A stretch of DNA of 64,000 nt from Frondihabitans sucicola (GCF_030296615.1 NZ_AP027732.1:2671042-2735041); one strand, 5' to 3'; counted from the stretch's first letter, positions 8,901 to 19,665 are shown. Translations and numbers: made by a program. Notes: generated by a model not told the origin, from the sequence alone.

Positions 8901-10533
8901 CCCAGTCCGAGCTTGAGCGACGTGACCACGGCTTCTCGGATGGAGTCGAGCGGGGGTTGGTCACCTGGGCGAACTGCTGCGTGAAGTAGTCGAACAGCAG
9001 CCGCGGCCGCTGGCTGAGGACGGCGATGGGCGTGTCGCTGCCCATCGCACCGAGCGGCTCGGCACCGTTCTTGGCCATCGGCGTGAGCAGGATCCTGACC
9101 TCTTCTTCGGTGTAGCCGAAGGTGCGCTGGCGACGGGTCACCGAGGCAGGCGTGTGCACGATGTGCTCGCGCTCGGGAAGGTCTTTGAGGTGGATGCGGC
9201 CCATCTCGAGCCACTCGCCGTACTCTTCCGACGACGCGAGCTCGTTCTTGATCTCGTCGTCTTCGATGATCCGGCCCGCCTCGGTGTCGACGAGGAACAT
9301 CTTGCCGGGGCGCAGACGGCCCTTGCGGACGATCTTCGACTGCGGGATGTCGGGGAGCACGCCGATCTCGCTGGCCAGGACGACCAGCCCGTCGTCGGTG
9401 ACGAGGTACCGACCGGGGCGCAGACCGTTGCGGTCGAGCGTCGCGCCGACGAGCGAGCCGTCGGTGAAGGTGATGGCGGCGGGGCCGTCCCACGCCTCCA
9501 TGAGCATCGAGTGGTACTCGTAGAAGTTGCGGAGGACGGGGTCGATGCCGACCTGGTTCTCCCACGCCTCGGGCACCATCATCATGATGGCGTGCGGCAG
9601 CGAGCGGCCGGTCAGGCTGAGGAGCTCCACGACCTCGTCGAACGAGGCCGAGTCGCTGTTGCCGGGGCTCACGATCGGGAGCAGTGGCTGGATGTCGCCG
9701 ATCAGCTCGGATTCGAGTTGCGACTGACGGGCGCGCATCCAGTTTCGGTTGCCGCGCACCGTGTTGATCTCGCCGTTGTGCGCGATCATCCGGAACGGCT
9801 GGGCGAGCGGCCAGGACGGGAACGTGTTGGTCGAGTAGCGCGAGTGGACGATCGCGAGCTTCGACGCCACGCGCTCGTCGGAGAGGTCGGGGTAGAACGG
9901 CTCGAGCTGCAGCGTCGTGACCATACCCTTGTAGACCATGGTGCGGCTGGACAGCGACGTGAAGTACGAACCCAGTTCACGCTCGGCCCGCTTGCGGAGC
10001 CGGAACGCGAGACGGTCGAGGTCGACGCCGGAGGTGTGGTCGTCGCCGTGCGCGGCGGCCACGAACAGCTGCTCGAACGCCGGCATGGCCTTGCGCGCCA
10101 GGGCGCCCAGCTCGTCGGGACGCACGGGGACGTCGCGCCACCCGACAACGCGGAGCGACTCCTCCTCGGCGATGGCCTGGAGAGCGGTCTTCATGGTGGA
10201 GCGCTCGTCGTCGTCGACCGGCAGGAAGCCGATGCCGACGGCGTAGTGGCCCGCGGCGGGCAACTCGAACTCGACGACCTCGCGGAAGAAGGCGTCGGGC
10301 ACCTGCATGAGGATGCCCGCGCCGTCTCCGGTGCCGGCGTCGGAGCCGACCGCGCCTCGGTGCTCGAGGTTGCGGAGGGCACCGAGCGCGGCATCGATGA
10401 TGTCGTGACCGGGGGTGCCGCGGAGAGTGGCGACCATGGCGAGGCCACAGGCGTCTTTCTCCTGGTCGGGGTCGTAGAGACCCTGTGCCGCGGGGATGCT
10501 GCTGAAGGTCTGGTGCGCTGGCGTGAGAGCCAT
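5964..10533 (-). CDS. gltB: Glutamate synthase large subunit, two frameshifts in this sequence
   Basis: The alpha subunit of GOGAT. Frame one runs from ATG 10533 and carries the class-II glutaminase, with the presumed nucleophile Cys29 (DACGLAM) after a 28-residue propeptide, and part of the central domain. It is lost after FAQVTNP at the G5 run 8952-8956. A second frame (LDSIREAVV to VDEAIEG) lasts until the C5 run 8671-8675. The third frame continues with [11 protein letters not shown], the FMN domain, the 3Fe-4S cysteines ([15 protein letters not shown]) and the GXXGXXXG beta-helix. Adding one base to each run restores a 1523-residue protein of normal length, so both shifts are treated as sequence errors. 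The gene is cotranscribed with gltD; GAGGA precedes the ATG. Confidence 0.95.
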
Positions 10534-10815
10534 GTCGATCCGTCCTCACGAGTGTGGACTATCCAGGATTGTGAACGAGCACCTGGACTAGTACGTGAAA
10601 GATAACGCAGGGCGGGGCTTCGCTGGCCCGGTTCGCGACCTCTCGGCAGGAAACCGAGGGGGTGTGGCAGGCGCCGTCAGGCTCGGGGTCGTGGCCGGAC
10701 GGGCGTCGTTGCTTCTCGAGGGTCTTAGTGCGGACTCGCGAGGTGGTGCTTCTCCGGTGGCCTGATCAGGCCCGGCCGGAGCGGGTGGTGCGGGAACGTG
10801 TGATGCGGGTGGTGC
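10534..10815. other. Intergenic region between lgt and gltB
   Basis: These 282 bases hold the gltB 5' region on the right and, at 10752-10781, a hairpin (CTCCGG...GCCTGATCAGGC...CCGGAG). The hairpin lies 35 bases past the gltB-proximal side of lgt's stop codon and could end lgt transcription. No gene is supported here. Confidence 0.55.
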
Positions 10816-11829
10816 TCAGGCGGTGGTCTTTGCTGTGGCACCGACTGCGGAGTGGTCGTCGTCTTCGTCAGCCGACTCTGCGATGGAGTCTACCTCAGGG
10901 TGATCGACCTCTCCGGTGATGACGGGAGCGAACCCGGCTTCGTTCGGGCCTTTGCCCGGAACGTACGCGCTGGGCACCAGGCCGGTGTGTCGGCGACTCT
11001 GCACGTAGAAGATGAAGACACCGAGGCCGACGGCCAGGAAGGCGACCCACACGTTCACGCGGACGCCGAGGAACAGCTCGCTGTAGTCGGTGCGAATGGA
11101 CTCGAACCACATGCGGCCCGTGCCGTACCAGAGGAGGTAGAGCGCGAAGGTCTTGCCCCACTCGAGCTTGACGTTGCGATTGATGAGCAGGATCACGGCC
11201 ATGCCGAAGAGATTCCAGAGGATCTCGTACGCGAACGTCGGGTGGAACAGGGTGCCGGCCGGCAGGCCCACCGGGTAGGCGGCGTTGGTCGACTCGATCT
11301 TGAGGCCCCACGGGAGCGTGGTGGGCGTGCCGAAGAGCTCGTGGTTGAAGTAGTTACCGAGCCGGCCGAAGGCCTGGGCGAGCATCAGGCCGGGAGCGAG
11401 GGCGTCGACGAAGACCGACAGGCGGATGCCGGTCTGCCAGCAGCCGAGGATGGCACCGATCGCGCCGAACGCCAGGGCGCCGAAGATCGCGAGCCCGCCC
11501 TCCCAGACGTAGAAGACCGTGAGGATGTTCTTACCCGCGCCGAAGTAGTCGTCGGGGTGTGAGACGACGTGGAAGAAGCGACCGCCCACGATGCCGAAGG
11601 GCACGCACCAGATGGCGAGGTCGATGATGACCCAGCGTTCGGCCCCGCGGCGATTCAGGCGCGCGTTCGTCACGAGCACGGCCGCCACGATGCCCAGCAG
11701 GATGCAGACGGCGTAGGCGTGGATCTTCAAGGTGAACGGCAGAGAGATGCCGAACGCGCTGTCGAGCCACCCCGTGAAGTCGAAGAACTGCCAGGAGGCA
11801 GAGGGGCTCGGGATGCTCAAGGGCAACAA
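10816..11829 (-). CDS. lgt: Prolipoprotein diacylglyceryl transferase
   Basis: Transfers a diacylglyceryl group from phosphatidylglycerol to the lipobox Cys of prolipoproteins in the cytoplasmic membrane. The 337-residue product has about seven TM segments, an SGFxxG-like region and the Lgt signature GRLGNYFNHELFGTP with the essential Arg and Asn. HPTFAYEILWN follows. The acidic C-terminal tail of about 50 residues is common in actinobacterial Lgt. The start is taken at a TTG (11829), since no ATG or GTG fits; the N-terminus PLSIPSPS is usual for the family. The gene follows trpA by about 100 bases. Confidence 0.95.
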   Translation of the reverse strand: MLPLSIPSPSASWQFFDFTGWLDSAFGISLPFTLKIHAYAVCILLGIVAAVLVTNARLNRRGAERWVIIDLAIWCVPFGIVGGRFFHVVSHPDDYFGAGKNILTVFYVWEGGLAIFGALAFGAIGAILGCWQTGIRLSVFVDALAPGLMLAQAFGRLGNYFNHELFGTPTTLPWGLKIESTNAAYPVGLPAGTLFHPTFAYEILWNLFGMAVILLINRNVKLEWGKTFALYLLWYGTGRMWFESIRTDYSELFLGVRVNVWVAFLAVGLGVFIFYVQSRRHTGLVPSAYVPGKGPNEAGFAPVITGEVDHPEVDSIAESADEDDDHSAVGATAKTTA

Positions 11830-11932
11830 CGTTCAGGTGCCTTTCGTGAAACGTACTTCTGGAAGGAACTGTGTGAAGCGGTGTGTTCGTGTCGAACCGC
11901 CGCGGCGTCGGCCGCCTCGGCGGCACGGTTCG

Positions 11933-12733
11933 CTAGGAGACTCTACTGCCCGAAGCCATGTCGCTCGCGACGGCGGCCAGGTGTTCGAGGCCTCCTTCGG
12001 CGAGTGCTCGGACGAAGGCGGACCCGATGATCGCTCCGTCGGCGTAGGCGAGGACCTCGCGCACCTGCTGGGCGGTGCTGATGCCCAGACCCACGCAGGC
12101 GTTCTCGACGCCGACCTCGCGGAGGCGGGCGACGAGCGTGGCCGCTGCCGCGTCGACGTCGCTGCGCGCACCGGTGATTCCCATGGTCGAGACGGTGTAG
12201 ACGAAGCCGCGGCTCGCCTCGACGGCTTGCCGCAGCCGGGCGTCGCTGGACGACGGGGCGGCCAGGAAGACTCGGTCGAGGTCGGCGCGGTCGGCGGCGG
12301 CGATCCATTCGGCCGCCTCGTCGGGGATGAGGTCGGGCGTGATCAGCCCTGCCCCGCCCGCGGCCGAGAGGTCGTCGGCGAAACGCTGTGCGCCGTACTG
12401 CGACACGGGGTTCCAGTAGGTCATGACGACGATCGGTACGTCGGTCTGGGAGACGATCTCGCGCACGGCCGGGAATAGCTCGCGGACACGGAAGCCCTCG
12501 GCGAGGGCGCGCTGCGTGGCGGCCTGGATGACGGGGCCGTCCATGACCGGGTCGGAGTAGGGCAGACCCAGCTCGAGGACGTCGATGCCGTTGGTCGCCA
12601 GAGTCACGGCAGCGTCGATGCTGGTCTGGAGCGTCGGGAACCCCACCGGCAGGTAGCCGATGACCGCTCCCGATCCGGCGTCTTTCCGCGCGGTGATGGC
12701 GCGGGAGACCTTACTGGTACTGGAGTCGATCAC
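11933..12733 (-). CDS. trpA: Tryptophan synthase alpha chain
   Basis: Cleaves indole-3-glycerol phosphate to indole and glyceraldehyde-3-phosphate; indole is channelled to TrpB. Catalytic Glu54 and Asp65 are in [14 protein letters not shown], and the phosphate-binding glycine motif near the C-terminus (GLGIST) is present. The 266 residues are the normal length. It starts with a GTG that overlaps the trpB stop (GTGA), giving the coupling expected for a 1:1 complex. Confidence 0.97.
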   Translation of the reverse strand: MIDSSTSKVSRAITARKDAGSGAVIGYLPVGFPTLQTSIDAAVTLATNGIDVLELGLPYSDPVMDGPVIQAATQRALAEGFRVRELFPAVREIVSQTDVPIVVMTYWNPVSQYGAQRFADDLSAAGGAGLITPDLIPDEAAEWIAAADRADLDRVFLAAPSSSDARLRQAVEASRGFVYTVSTMGITGARSDVDAAAATLVARLREVGVENACVGLGISTAQQVREVLAYADGAIIGSAFVRALAEGGLEHLAAVASDMASGSRVS

Positions 12734-13943
12734 AGCTGCTGCCCCTCCTCGTCGAGGATTCCGAAGTAGCGGCTGGCGCTGGCCACGTCTTTGTCGCCCC
12801 GGCCCGACAGAGAGACGAGGATGGTCGTTCCTGGGCCCCGGTCGCGGCCGAGGCGGAGCGCGCCGGCCAGGGCGTGCGACGACTCGATGGCCGGGATGAT
12901 GCCCTCCGTGCGGCAGAGCAGCCGGAACGCCTCCATGGCGTCTTTGTCGGTGACGGGCTCGTAGTGGACCCTGCCGATCTTGGCGAGCCAGGCGTGCTCC
13001 GGCCCGACGGCAGGATAGTCGAGCCCCGCGGAGATCGAGTGGCTCTCGATGGTCTGGCCGTCTTCGTCTTGCATGAGGTAGGACTTGGCGCCCTGCAGGA
13101 CGCCGGTGCGGCCGAGGGTGATGGACGCGGCGTGTCGACCGGACTCGATGCCATCGCCCCCGCCTCGAAGCCGTACAGCTCGACCGAGGCGTCGTCCAGG
13201 AACGCGTCGAAGATGCCGATGGCGTTCGAGCCGCCGCCGATGCACGCCGTCACGATGTCGGGCAGGGCGCCGGTGAGGTCGAGGACCTGCTGCCTGGCCT
13301 CTTCGCCGATGATCTTGTGGAAGTCGCGCACCATGGTCGGGAAGGGGTGCGGGCCGGCGACCGTGCCGAGCACGTAGTGGGTGGTCTCGACGCTGGACAC
13401 CCAGTCGCGGAGAGCGTCGTTGATGGCGTCTTTGAGCGTGCGCGAGCCCGTGGCGACCGGGATCACTTCGGCGCCGAGGAGCCTCATCCGCGCGACGTTG
13501 AGGGCCTGGCGCTCGGTGTCGACCTCGCCCATGTACACGACGCACTCCATGCCGAACAGCGCCGCCGCGGTCGCGGTGGCGACGCCGTGCTGGCCGGCGC
13601 CCGTCTCGGCGATCAGGCGGGTCTTGCCGAGCTTCCGGGCGAGGAGAGCCTGGCCGAGCACGTTGTTGATCTTGTGCGAGCCGGTGTGATTGAGGTCTTC
13701 GCGCTTGAGGATGATGCGCGCGCCACCCGCGTGCTCGGCGAAGCGGGGCACCTCGGTGATGATCGAGGGACGGCCGGTGTAGGTCTTGTGGAGCGCCGCC
13801 AGCTCGGCCTGGAACTCGGGGTCGACGGCCGCGGCACGGTACGCCTCGTCGAGTTCGTCGAGGGCGGCGACGAGGGACTCGGGGACGAAACGTCCGCCGA
13901 ACTCGCCGAAGTACGGACCGACTGCGTCGCGCAGAGTGGTCAT
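12730..13943 (-). CDS. trpB: Tryptophan synthase beta chain, frameshifted in this sequence
   Basis: The PLP enzyme joining indole and serine to tryptophan. Lys91 in [10 protein letters not shown] binds PLP, and GGGSNA binds its phosphate. The first frame is correct through YGFEAG and then breaks at the C5 run 13157-13161. The second frame continues with [16 protein letters not shown] to the stop at 12730. One extra base in the run gives a 404-residue protein of normal length, so this is treated as a sequence error. TGATG joins it to trpC upstream. Confidence 0.95.
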
Positions 13944-14716
13944 CAGACCTCCAGGAAGGTGTTGAGTGCGTCGACCGGGTCGCCGTGGACCACGAGGGCC
14001 TCGCCCACCAGGACCACGTCGGCCCCGGCGCGCCGGTAGTGCGCGACGTCGGCGGGGGCCTTGACGGCCGACTCGGCGACGCGGACGACGCCGGAGGGAA
14101 TGCTGTCGGCGAGTGTTCCGAACAGGTCTTGGTCGAGCTCGAACGTGCTGAGATTTCGGGCGTTGACGCCGAGGACCGTTGCTCCGGCGTCGAGGCCGCG
14201 CACGACCTCGTCGGCCGAGTGGGTCTCGACGAGAGCCGTCATGCCGAGCTCGAGCACCAGCTCGTGCAGGTCGACGAGCGTCTTCTGGTCGAGCCCTGCG
14301 ACGATCAGGAGGGCGAGGTCGGCGCCCGCGGCCCGCGCCTCGAACACCTGGTACGGAGTCGCGATGAAGTCTTTGCGCAGGACCGGCACGGTGACGACCT
14401 CGCGAACGGCTTCGAGGTCGGCGAGGCTGCCCTTGAACTTTCGGCCTTCGGTCAGGACGCTGATGGCGCTCGCCCCACCGGTCTCGTAGGAGAGAGCGAG
14501 AGAAGCCGGATCGGCGATGTCGGACAGCGGACCGCGCGAGGGGCTCGCCCGCTTGACCTCGGCGATGATCTTGACGCGATCCGCCGGCTGGAGTGCGGCA
14601 CGCGCGTCGAGCGCGGGCGTGCGGGCCAGGGCGTCGCGTTCGACGTCGCTGAGAGGACGCAGGGCTTGGCGAGCCGAAGCATCGGCCAACGCACCCGCGT
14701 AGAGGTCGTCGAGCAC
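13943..14716 (-). CDS. trpC: Indole-3-glycerol phosphate synthase
   Basis: Closes the indole ring of CdRP. The 257-residue TIM barrel shows the catalytic lysine segments ([14 protein letters not shown] and VLRKDF) and [14 protein letters not shown] 14716 directly follows the TAA of the preceding small gene (TAAGTG), so reinitiation is likely. It is separate from trpD/trpF, which are not in the window. Confidence 0.96.
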   Translation of the reverse strand: MLDDLYAGALADASARQALRPLSDVERDALARTPALDARAALQPADRVKIIAEVKRASPSRGPLSDIADPASLALSYETGGASAISVLTEGRKFKGSLADLEAVREVVTVPVLRKDFIATPYQVFEARAAGADLALLIVAGLDQKTLVDLHELVLELGMTALVETHSADEVVRGLDAGATVLGVNARNLSTFELDQDLFGTLADSIPSGVVRVAESAVKAPADVAHYRRAGADVVLVGEALVVHGDPVDALNTFLEV

Positions 14717-14983
14717 TTAGCTATGCGCCTTCGGCACGTAGCGGTGACCGCCCACGCCATAGCCCATGCGCTTGAGGATCTGGCCGACGATGAGGCCGAT
14801 GACCTCGAACCCCGCGGCGATCCAGACCACGACGGGCAGGTCGAAGCAGAACGCGGCGGTGCCCACGGCGAATGCGACGAGCATGATGATCACAGCGGTC
14901 CACGCGGCGATCGAGTTGCCCTCGGCGTCGTGCTCCTCGTGTTGCGTGTCGGCGATCGCCTTGCTCGTGGTGTCGGTGCTCAC
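14717..14983 (-). CDS. Small HGxxPAAW-type membrane protein of the trp operon
   Basis: An 88-residue protein with a polar N-terminus, the segment [11 protein letters not shown] (compare HGxxPAAW) and two TM helices (about 31-50 and 56-73). Homologues sit in trp operons of many actinobacteria; their function is unknown. GTG 14983 is used because AAGGAG lies four bases upstream, although the open frame extends 12 codons further. The product may assemble with the next membrane protein, but this is inference from position only. Confidence 0.8.
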   Translation of the reverse strand: MSTDTTSKAIADTQHEEHDAEGNSIAAWTAVIIMLVAFAVGTAAFCFDLPVVVWIAAGFEVIGLIVGQILKRMGYGVGGHRYVPKAHS

Positions 14984-15020
14984 GGTGCTCCTTGAAATGC
15001 TTGGGGATTCGCGCCCCACT

Positions 15021-15728
15021 CTATCGGTTGTCGTCAGGCTCTCGGGCCTCGGCCGCGCGGGACAGGCCCTGATCCGCCTCGGTGGGAACGTCGTCGGGGC
15101 TCGCGCCGCCGCGCTCGGTCGCCCGCGTGGGCTCGGGATCGACCTCGGTCGGGTCGATGCCGGTGGTGAGGGTGTCCCAGGTGGCCACGGGGTCGGCCGG
15201 CGCGTTCGGATCGACGACTCGGATGGCCTGGTACCGCCGGGTCGACGCCGGCCAACGCTTCGACGTGACGATGACGAAGACGCCGAGCACGGCCAGGGCG
15301 ACTCCGGCGACGAGCGAGACCCAGGGCCACGCGGTGAGCGAGTGGGTCAGCACGATGCCTTTGACCGACTCCTTGCCGTCGACGCCGGTCACCTTCGTGA
15401 TGGCGGTGGCCGAGGAGCCGATCGGGTCGGAGACCGCGAGCACCGCCGAGAGGACGATGGAGCCGCCGAGGACGAACGCCAGGGCCCCCAGGATCACGCG
15501 GAACACCGGCCCGGCGATCGTGATCGCCCCGAACAGCGCCAGGCCCGCGAACGACAGAGCCGAGAGGGCCGGGGCAGCCTGGCTGCCCGCTGCGGCAACG
15601 GAGACGGTTCCGCCCTGGGGCGACGACGCGTGAATCTGGATCCAGGTCTGCGTGTACGTGAGCAGGCCGATTCCGGCGAGGGCGAGACCACCCAGGATCG
15701 AGAGGAGCTTGATCGCTCGAGGTGACAT
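15021..15728 (-). CDS. Trp biosynthesis-associated membrane protein
   Basis: A 235-residue protein with four hydrophobic segments (about 8-27, 55-80, 82-105, 140-162) and a polar, Asp/Pro-rich tail of 70 residues. Position between trpE and trpC and the first TM with TQTWIQ match the actinobacterial trp-associated membrane protein family, whose role is not established. The ATG overlaps the trpE stop (TGATG), so it is coupled to TrpE synthesis. Confidence 0.85.
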   Translation of the reverse strand: MSPRAIKLLSILGGLALAGIGLLTYTQTWIQIHASSPQGGTVSVAAAGSQAAPALSALSFAGLALFGAITIAGPVFRVILGALAFVLGGSIVLSAVLAVSDPIGSSATAITKVTGVDGKESVKGIVLTHSLTAWPWVSLVAGVALAVLGVFVIVTSKRWPASTRRYQAIRVVDPNAPADPVATWDTLTTGIDPTEVDPEPTRATERGGASPDDVPTEADQGLSRAAEAREPDDNR

Positions 15729-17296
15729 CAGTGCAGCTCTCTCATCGCGTTGGCAACCGCGACGGCTCGAAGCGGGGCGGCGGCCTTGTTGCGGGCCTCC
15801 AGGTTTTCGGCAGCGGGGTCGGAGTCGGCGACGAGGCCGGCACCGGCCTGCACCCGGGCGATGCCCGGTTGAAGCAGGACGGTGCGGATCGCGATGGCGA
15901 CATCGGCCGAGCCTGCGAAGTCGAAGTACCCCACCACTCCCCCGTAGACACCGCGGTTGGCGGGCTCGAGAGCGTCGATGATCTCGAGGGCCCGTGGTTT
16001 GGGCGCGCCGGACAGCGTGCCGGCGGGGAAGGTGGCGCGGAACGCGTCGATGGCGTTCTTGCCGGGCGCGAGGTCGCCTTCGACGCTCGAGACGAGGTGC
16101 ATGATGTGGCTGAAGCGCTCGACGTGCATGAACTCGGTCACCTCGACGCTGCCCGGGAGACAGACCTTGAGGAGGTCGTTTCGCGCGAGGTCGACGAGCA
16201 TCAGGTGCTCGGCGCGCTCCTTGGCGTCGTGCTCGAGGCTGGTGGCGAGGGCGAGGTCTTCTTCGGGCGTGGCGCCTCGCGGCTTCGATCCTGCGATCGG
16301 ATGGGAGTAGACGCGGGTGCCGTCGACCTTGACCAGCGCCTCGGGGCTGGAGCCCACGATCTGGTAGGGCGAGCCCGCGGTGTCTTCGAGGCTCACCAGG
16401 TACATGTACGGGCTCGGGTTGAGCGTGCGCAGAACCCGGTAGACGTCGATGGCCGGAGCCGTCAGCTCGTGGTCGAAGCGCTGCGAGATGACGACCTGGA
16501 AGACGTCGCCGTCGTGGATGTGTTGCTTGGAGCGCAGGATCGCGTCGGCATACTCCTGATCGGTCGTGCGGCGCACCGGCGCGGGCTCGAGCGAGAGGTC
16601 GACCTCGGCGAGGAAGGCCTCGCTCGGCTGCGCGAGACGCGACTGCAGCGCGTCGAGTTGAGCCTGCGCGCGCTCCCACAGGGCGTCGGCCTCGTCGGTG
16701 CCGTCGTTCAGCGCCGTCGCCACGAGAAGCGCGGAGCCGTTGCGGTGGTCGAGGACCACGAGCTCGGACACGAAGCTGAGGGCCTGACCCGGCACGTCGA
16801 ACTCGACCGCAGGCGCGGCAGGAAGGTGCTCGAGCTCTCGGACGGCGTCCCAGCCGATGAAGCCGACGAGGCCGCCGGTGAGCGGCGGATAGCCCGGGAT
16901 GGTCGGGGTCTTCCAGCGGGTGTGGAGAGCGGAGAGGACGTCGAGCGGAGCGCCCTGCGCGTCGCCGAACGCGCGCTCGGCACCGATGCCGTAGTCGATC
17001 CAGGCGGTCTCGCGGGAGGATCCTGCGCCCGTCGTCGTGAGCACTCCGAAGGAGGAGACGCCGACGAACGAGTAGCGCGACCAGATGCCGCCCTGCTCGG
17101 CGGACTCGAGCAGGAAGGTGCCGGGGCGACCGTCGGCCAGCTTCCGGTAGATGCCGACCGGCGTCTCGCCGTCGGCGTACAGACTGCGGATCACGGGAAC
17201 GACGCGGTGGCCGTCGAGGAGGGCGTCGAACTCGGCGCGCGTGGTCGTCGAGGGCTCGCCCGACGTCGCGGAGGCCTTCGTGGCCGTGTCAGTCAT
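15728..17296 (-). CDS. trpE: Anthranilate synthase component I
   Basis: Makes anthranilate from chorismate with ammonia supplied by TrpG, which is not in the window. The 522 residues show the N-terminal feedback-binding LLES motif, YSHPIAGSKPRG, LVDLARNDL and the chorismate-binding GTLSGAPKPRALEII. ATG 17296 lies inside the last codons of hisI (eight-base overlap). No leader peptide with tandem Trp codons can therefore precede it, and control by attenuation at this point is excluded. Confidence 0.97.
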   Translation of the reverse strand: MTDTATKASATSGEPSTTTRAEFDALLDGHRVVPVIRSLYADGETPVGIYRKLADGRPGTFLLESAEQGGIWSRYSFVGVSSFGVLTTTGAGSSRETAWIDYGIGAERAFGDAQGAPLDVLSALHTRWKTPTIPGYPPLTGGLVGFIGWDAVRELEHLPAAPAVEFDVPGQALSFVSELVVLDHRNGSALLVATALNDGTDEADALWERAQAQLDALQSRLAQPSEAFLAEVDLSLEPAPVRRTTDQEYADAILRSKQHIHDGDVFQVVISQRFDHELTAPAIDVYRVLRTLNPSPYMYLVSLEDTAGSPYQIVGSSPEALVKVDGTRVYSHPIAGSKPRGATPEEDLALATSLEHDAKERAEHLMLVDLARNDLLKVCLPGSVEVTEFMHVERFSHIMHLVSSVEGDLAPGKNAIDAFRATFPAGTLSGAPKPRALEIIDALEPANRGVYGGVVGYFDFAGSADVAIAIRTVLLQPGIARVQAGAGLVADSDPAAENLEARNKAAAPLRAVAVANAMRELH

Positions 17297-17666
17297 GGGA
17301 CGACCCGATCGCGGGCAGCAGCGGGTCGACGTCGAAGCAGGCGTGGGCGCCGGTGTGGCAGGCCGCGCCGATCTGCTCGACGGTGACGAGGAGGGTGTCG
17401 GCATCGCAGTCGAAGGCAGCGCCTCGAACGTACTGGCGGTGGCCGGAGGTGTCGCCCTTGCGCCAGTACTCGTGCCGCGACCGCGACCAGAACGTGACGC
17501 GGCCCTCGGTGAGGGTGCGGCGGAGCGCCTCGGCGTCCATCCATCCCATCATCAGGACGTCTTTGGTCGACTCCTCCTGGATGATCGCGGGAAGGAGTCC
17601 TTTCGCGTCGAACGCCGCGCGCTCGACGACCGACTCGACGTTGTCGCGGGTGAGCTGCTCGGTCAT
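17289..17666 (-). CDS. hisI: Phosphoribosyl-AMP cyclohydrolase
   Basis: Opens the adenine ring of PR-AMP in the third step of histidine synthesis. The 125 residues include the metal-binding DCDADTL and the CHTGAHACF zinc site. It is the monofunctional form; HisE is a separate gene here. ATG 17666 has a perfect AGGAGG four to five bases upstream. The gene ends inside the start of trpE, tying the his and trp groups together. Confidence 0.96.
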   Translation of the reverse strand: MTEQLTRDNVESVVERAAFDAKGLLPAIIQEESTKDVLMMGWMDAEALRRTLTEGRVTFWSRSRHEYWRKGDTSGHRQYVRGAAFDCDADTLLVTVEQIGAACHTGAHACFDVDPLLPAIGSSHD

Positions 17667-17680
17667 GGGAGTCCTCCTGG

Positions 17681-18493
17681 TCAGCGGACCGTGGCGCCGG
17701 ATTCGGCGAGAGCCCGTTTGACGTCGCCGATGGTCAGCTCTCCATTGTGGAACACCGATGCTGCGAGCACAGCATCCGCGCCCGCCGCGATGGCCGGAGC
17801 GAAGTGATCGACGGCTCCCGCACCGCCCGAGGCGATCACCGGGACGCTGCTGTTCTCGCGCATGAGCGCCACGAGCTCGAGGTCGAAACCCTGCTTCGTG
17901 CCGTCGGCGTCGATCGAGTTGACGAGCAGCTCTCCTGCGCCGCGCTCGATGGCCTCGCGCGCCCAGGCGACGGCGTCGAGGTCGGTCTCGGTGCGGCCGC
18001 CGTGAGTGGTGACCACGAAGCCGGACGGGGTCGCGGCAGAACGCTTGACGTCGAGGCTGAGCACCAGGGCCTGCGCGCCGAAGCGATCGGCGATCTCGCC
18101 GAGGAGCTCGGGTCGCGCGATGGCCGCCGAATTGACGCCGATCTTGTCGGCACCCGCGGCTTGGAGCCGGGCGACGTCGTCGGTCGAACGGACGCCGCCG
18201 CCGACCGTCAGCGGGATGAACACCTGCTCGGCCGTAGCGCGGACGACGTCGTACATCGTCGCGCGGCCTTCGACCGTGGCGGTGACGTCGAGGAACGTGA
18301 CCTCGTCGGCGCCCTGCTCGTAATAGGTGCGGGCCAGCTCGACCGGGTCGCCGGCGTCGCGGAGATTCAAGAAGTTGACGCCCTTGACGACGCGGCCGGC
18401 GGCGACGTCCAGGCACGGGATGACGCGGACGGCGAGGTGGGAGTCGTGTGCCCGCGCACCCGCTCCCTCTGCTGCATCAAGTGCTTTGCTCAT
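17681..18493 (-). CDS. hisF: Imidazole glycerol phosphate synthase, cyclase subunit
   Basis: A TIM-barrel cyclase that uses ammonia from HisH to form IGP and AICAR. It shows [15 protein letters not shown] with the first catalytic Asp, NSIDADGT with the second, and the two phosphate-binding loops (GGGVRS, ASGGAG). The 270 residues include an extra N-terminal tail of about 20 residues. It starts three bases after the hisG stop. hisH, A and B are elsewhere. Confidence 0.96.
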   Translation of the reverse strand: MSKALDAAEGAGARAHDSHLAVRVIPCLDVAAGRVVKGVNFLNLRDAGDPVELARTYYEQGADEVTFLDVTATVEGRATMYDVVRATAEQVFIPLTVGGGVRSTDDVARLQAAGADKIGVNSAAIARPELLGEIADRFGAQALVLSLDVKRSAATPSGFVVTTHGGRTETDLDAVAWAREAIERGAGELLVNSIDADGTKQGFDLELVALMRENSSVPVIASGGAGAVDHFAPAIAAGADAVLAASVFHNGELTIGDVKRALAESGATVR

Positions 18494-18496
18494 GTC

Positions 18497-19335
18497 TCAG
18501 AGCCGCGCGGCGTGGATGGGCGTGACGATGATCGCCCGCGCGCCGAGCTCGTACAGGCTGTCCATGATCTGGTTCGTGTCGTGACGCGACACCATGACCC
18601 GGATGGCGGCCCACTCGGGGTCGTGCAGCGGCGAGACGGTGGGCGATTCGAAACCCGGCGCGATCCTGGTCGCCTCGTCGAGGAGCCTGACGGGCAGGTC
18701 GTAGTCCATCAGCACGTACTGGCGGGCGACGAGCACCCCTGCAGGCGGCGCTGCAGCACGTCGAGCCCGGCCGGTTCGCCGTTCGACGAGATGAGCACAG
18801 CCGTGGAGCGCAGGATCACGGGGCCGAAGATCTCGAGCCCGGCCGCCCTCAGCGTGGTGCCGGTCTCGACCACGTCGGCGATGGCGTCGGCGACGCCGAG
18901 TTGCACCGCGCTCTCGACGGCGCCGTCGAGCGACACGAGATCGGCGTGGACACCGTGCTCTTCGAGGAATGCCCCGACCAGACCGGCGTAGCTGGTGGCC
19001 ACGCGCACGCCCTCGAGGTCACGGAGGTCGGCGTACTTTCCGGCTGGGCCGGCGAAGCGGAAGGTCGACGAACCGAAGTCGAGCGGGGCGACCTCGACGG
19101 CGCTGGAGCCCGAGTCGAGCAGGAGGTCACGACCCGTGATGCCGACGTCGAGGGCGCCGGAGCCGACGTACGTGGCGATATCGCGCGGGCGGAGGTAGAA
19201 GAACTCGACGTCGTTGCGCTCGTCGGCGAGGTAGAGCGACTTGGGGTCGCGACGGCCGGTGTAGCCGGCCTCGAGGAGCATCTGGCCGGCGGTCTCGCTG
19301 AGGGAGCCCTTGTTGGGCACTGCGACGCGGAGCAT
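18497..19335 (-). CDS. hisG: ATP phosphoribosyltransferase (long form), frameshifted in this sequence
   Basis: First committed enzyme of histidine synthesis. The frame from ATG 19335 ([12 protein letters not shown], ...[10 protein letters not shown]) runs to LQRRLQG. The C-terminal regulatory domain ([13 protein letters not shown] to HAARL) is in the next frame. The join is the C4 run 18736-18739; with five bases the protein is 279 residues, the length of the homohexameric long form with an ACT-like histidine-binding domain. The shift is treated as a sequence error. Confidence 0.94.
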
Positions 19336-19391
19336 GAGGGGTTACCGATTCTGTTGGGTCTCGCTCTGACGGGAAACGGAGGGTTTCAGAG

Positions 19392-19655
19392 TCACAGATG
19401 TCGGTAGATGTCAGCCGGGGTCAGACCCTTGGCGATCATCATGACCTGCAGGTGGTAGAGCAGCTGGGAGATCTCTTCGGCGGTGGCGACGTCGCCCTCG
19501 TACTCGGCGGCCATCCAGACCTCGGCGGCCTCCTCGACGATCTTCTTGCCGATCTGGTGGACGCCGGCGTCGAGCTCCTTCACCGTGCCGGAGCCCTCGG
19601 GGCGCGACGCGGCCTTGGCCGAGAGCTCTACGAACAGGTCGTCGAAGGATTTCAC
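19392..19655 (-). CDS. hisE: Phosphoribosyl-ATP pyrophosphohydrolase
   Basis: Removes pyrophosphate from PR-ATP in step two of histidine synthesis. The 87-residue all-alpha protein has the MazG-like metal motif ([13 protein letters not shown] and [10 protein letters not shown]). GTG start. It is the first gene of the his group and lies ten bases after rpe, so it probably shares the transcript coming from the metK-priA-fmt-rsmB-rpe side. Confidence 0.95.
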   Translation of the reverse strand: MKSFDDLFVELSAKAASRPEGSGTVKELDAGVHQIGKKIVEEAAEVWMAAEYEGDVATAEEISQLLYHLQVMMIAKGLTPADIYRHL

Positions 19656-19665
19656 GGTGACTAGG

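Noticed and set aside
5895..8984. 1029-residue plus-strand open frame over gltB
   Set aside because: It is a shadow of gltB with biased composition and no ribosome binding site or domains.
17281..17700. trp attenuator or leader peptide
   Set aside because: trpE starts inside hisI; there is no leader space or tandem Trp codons.
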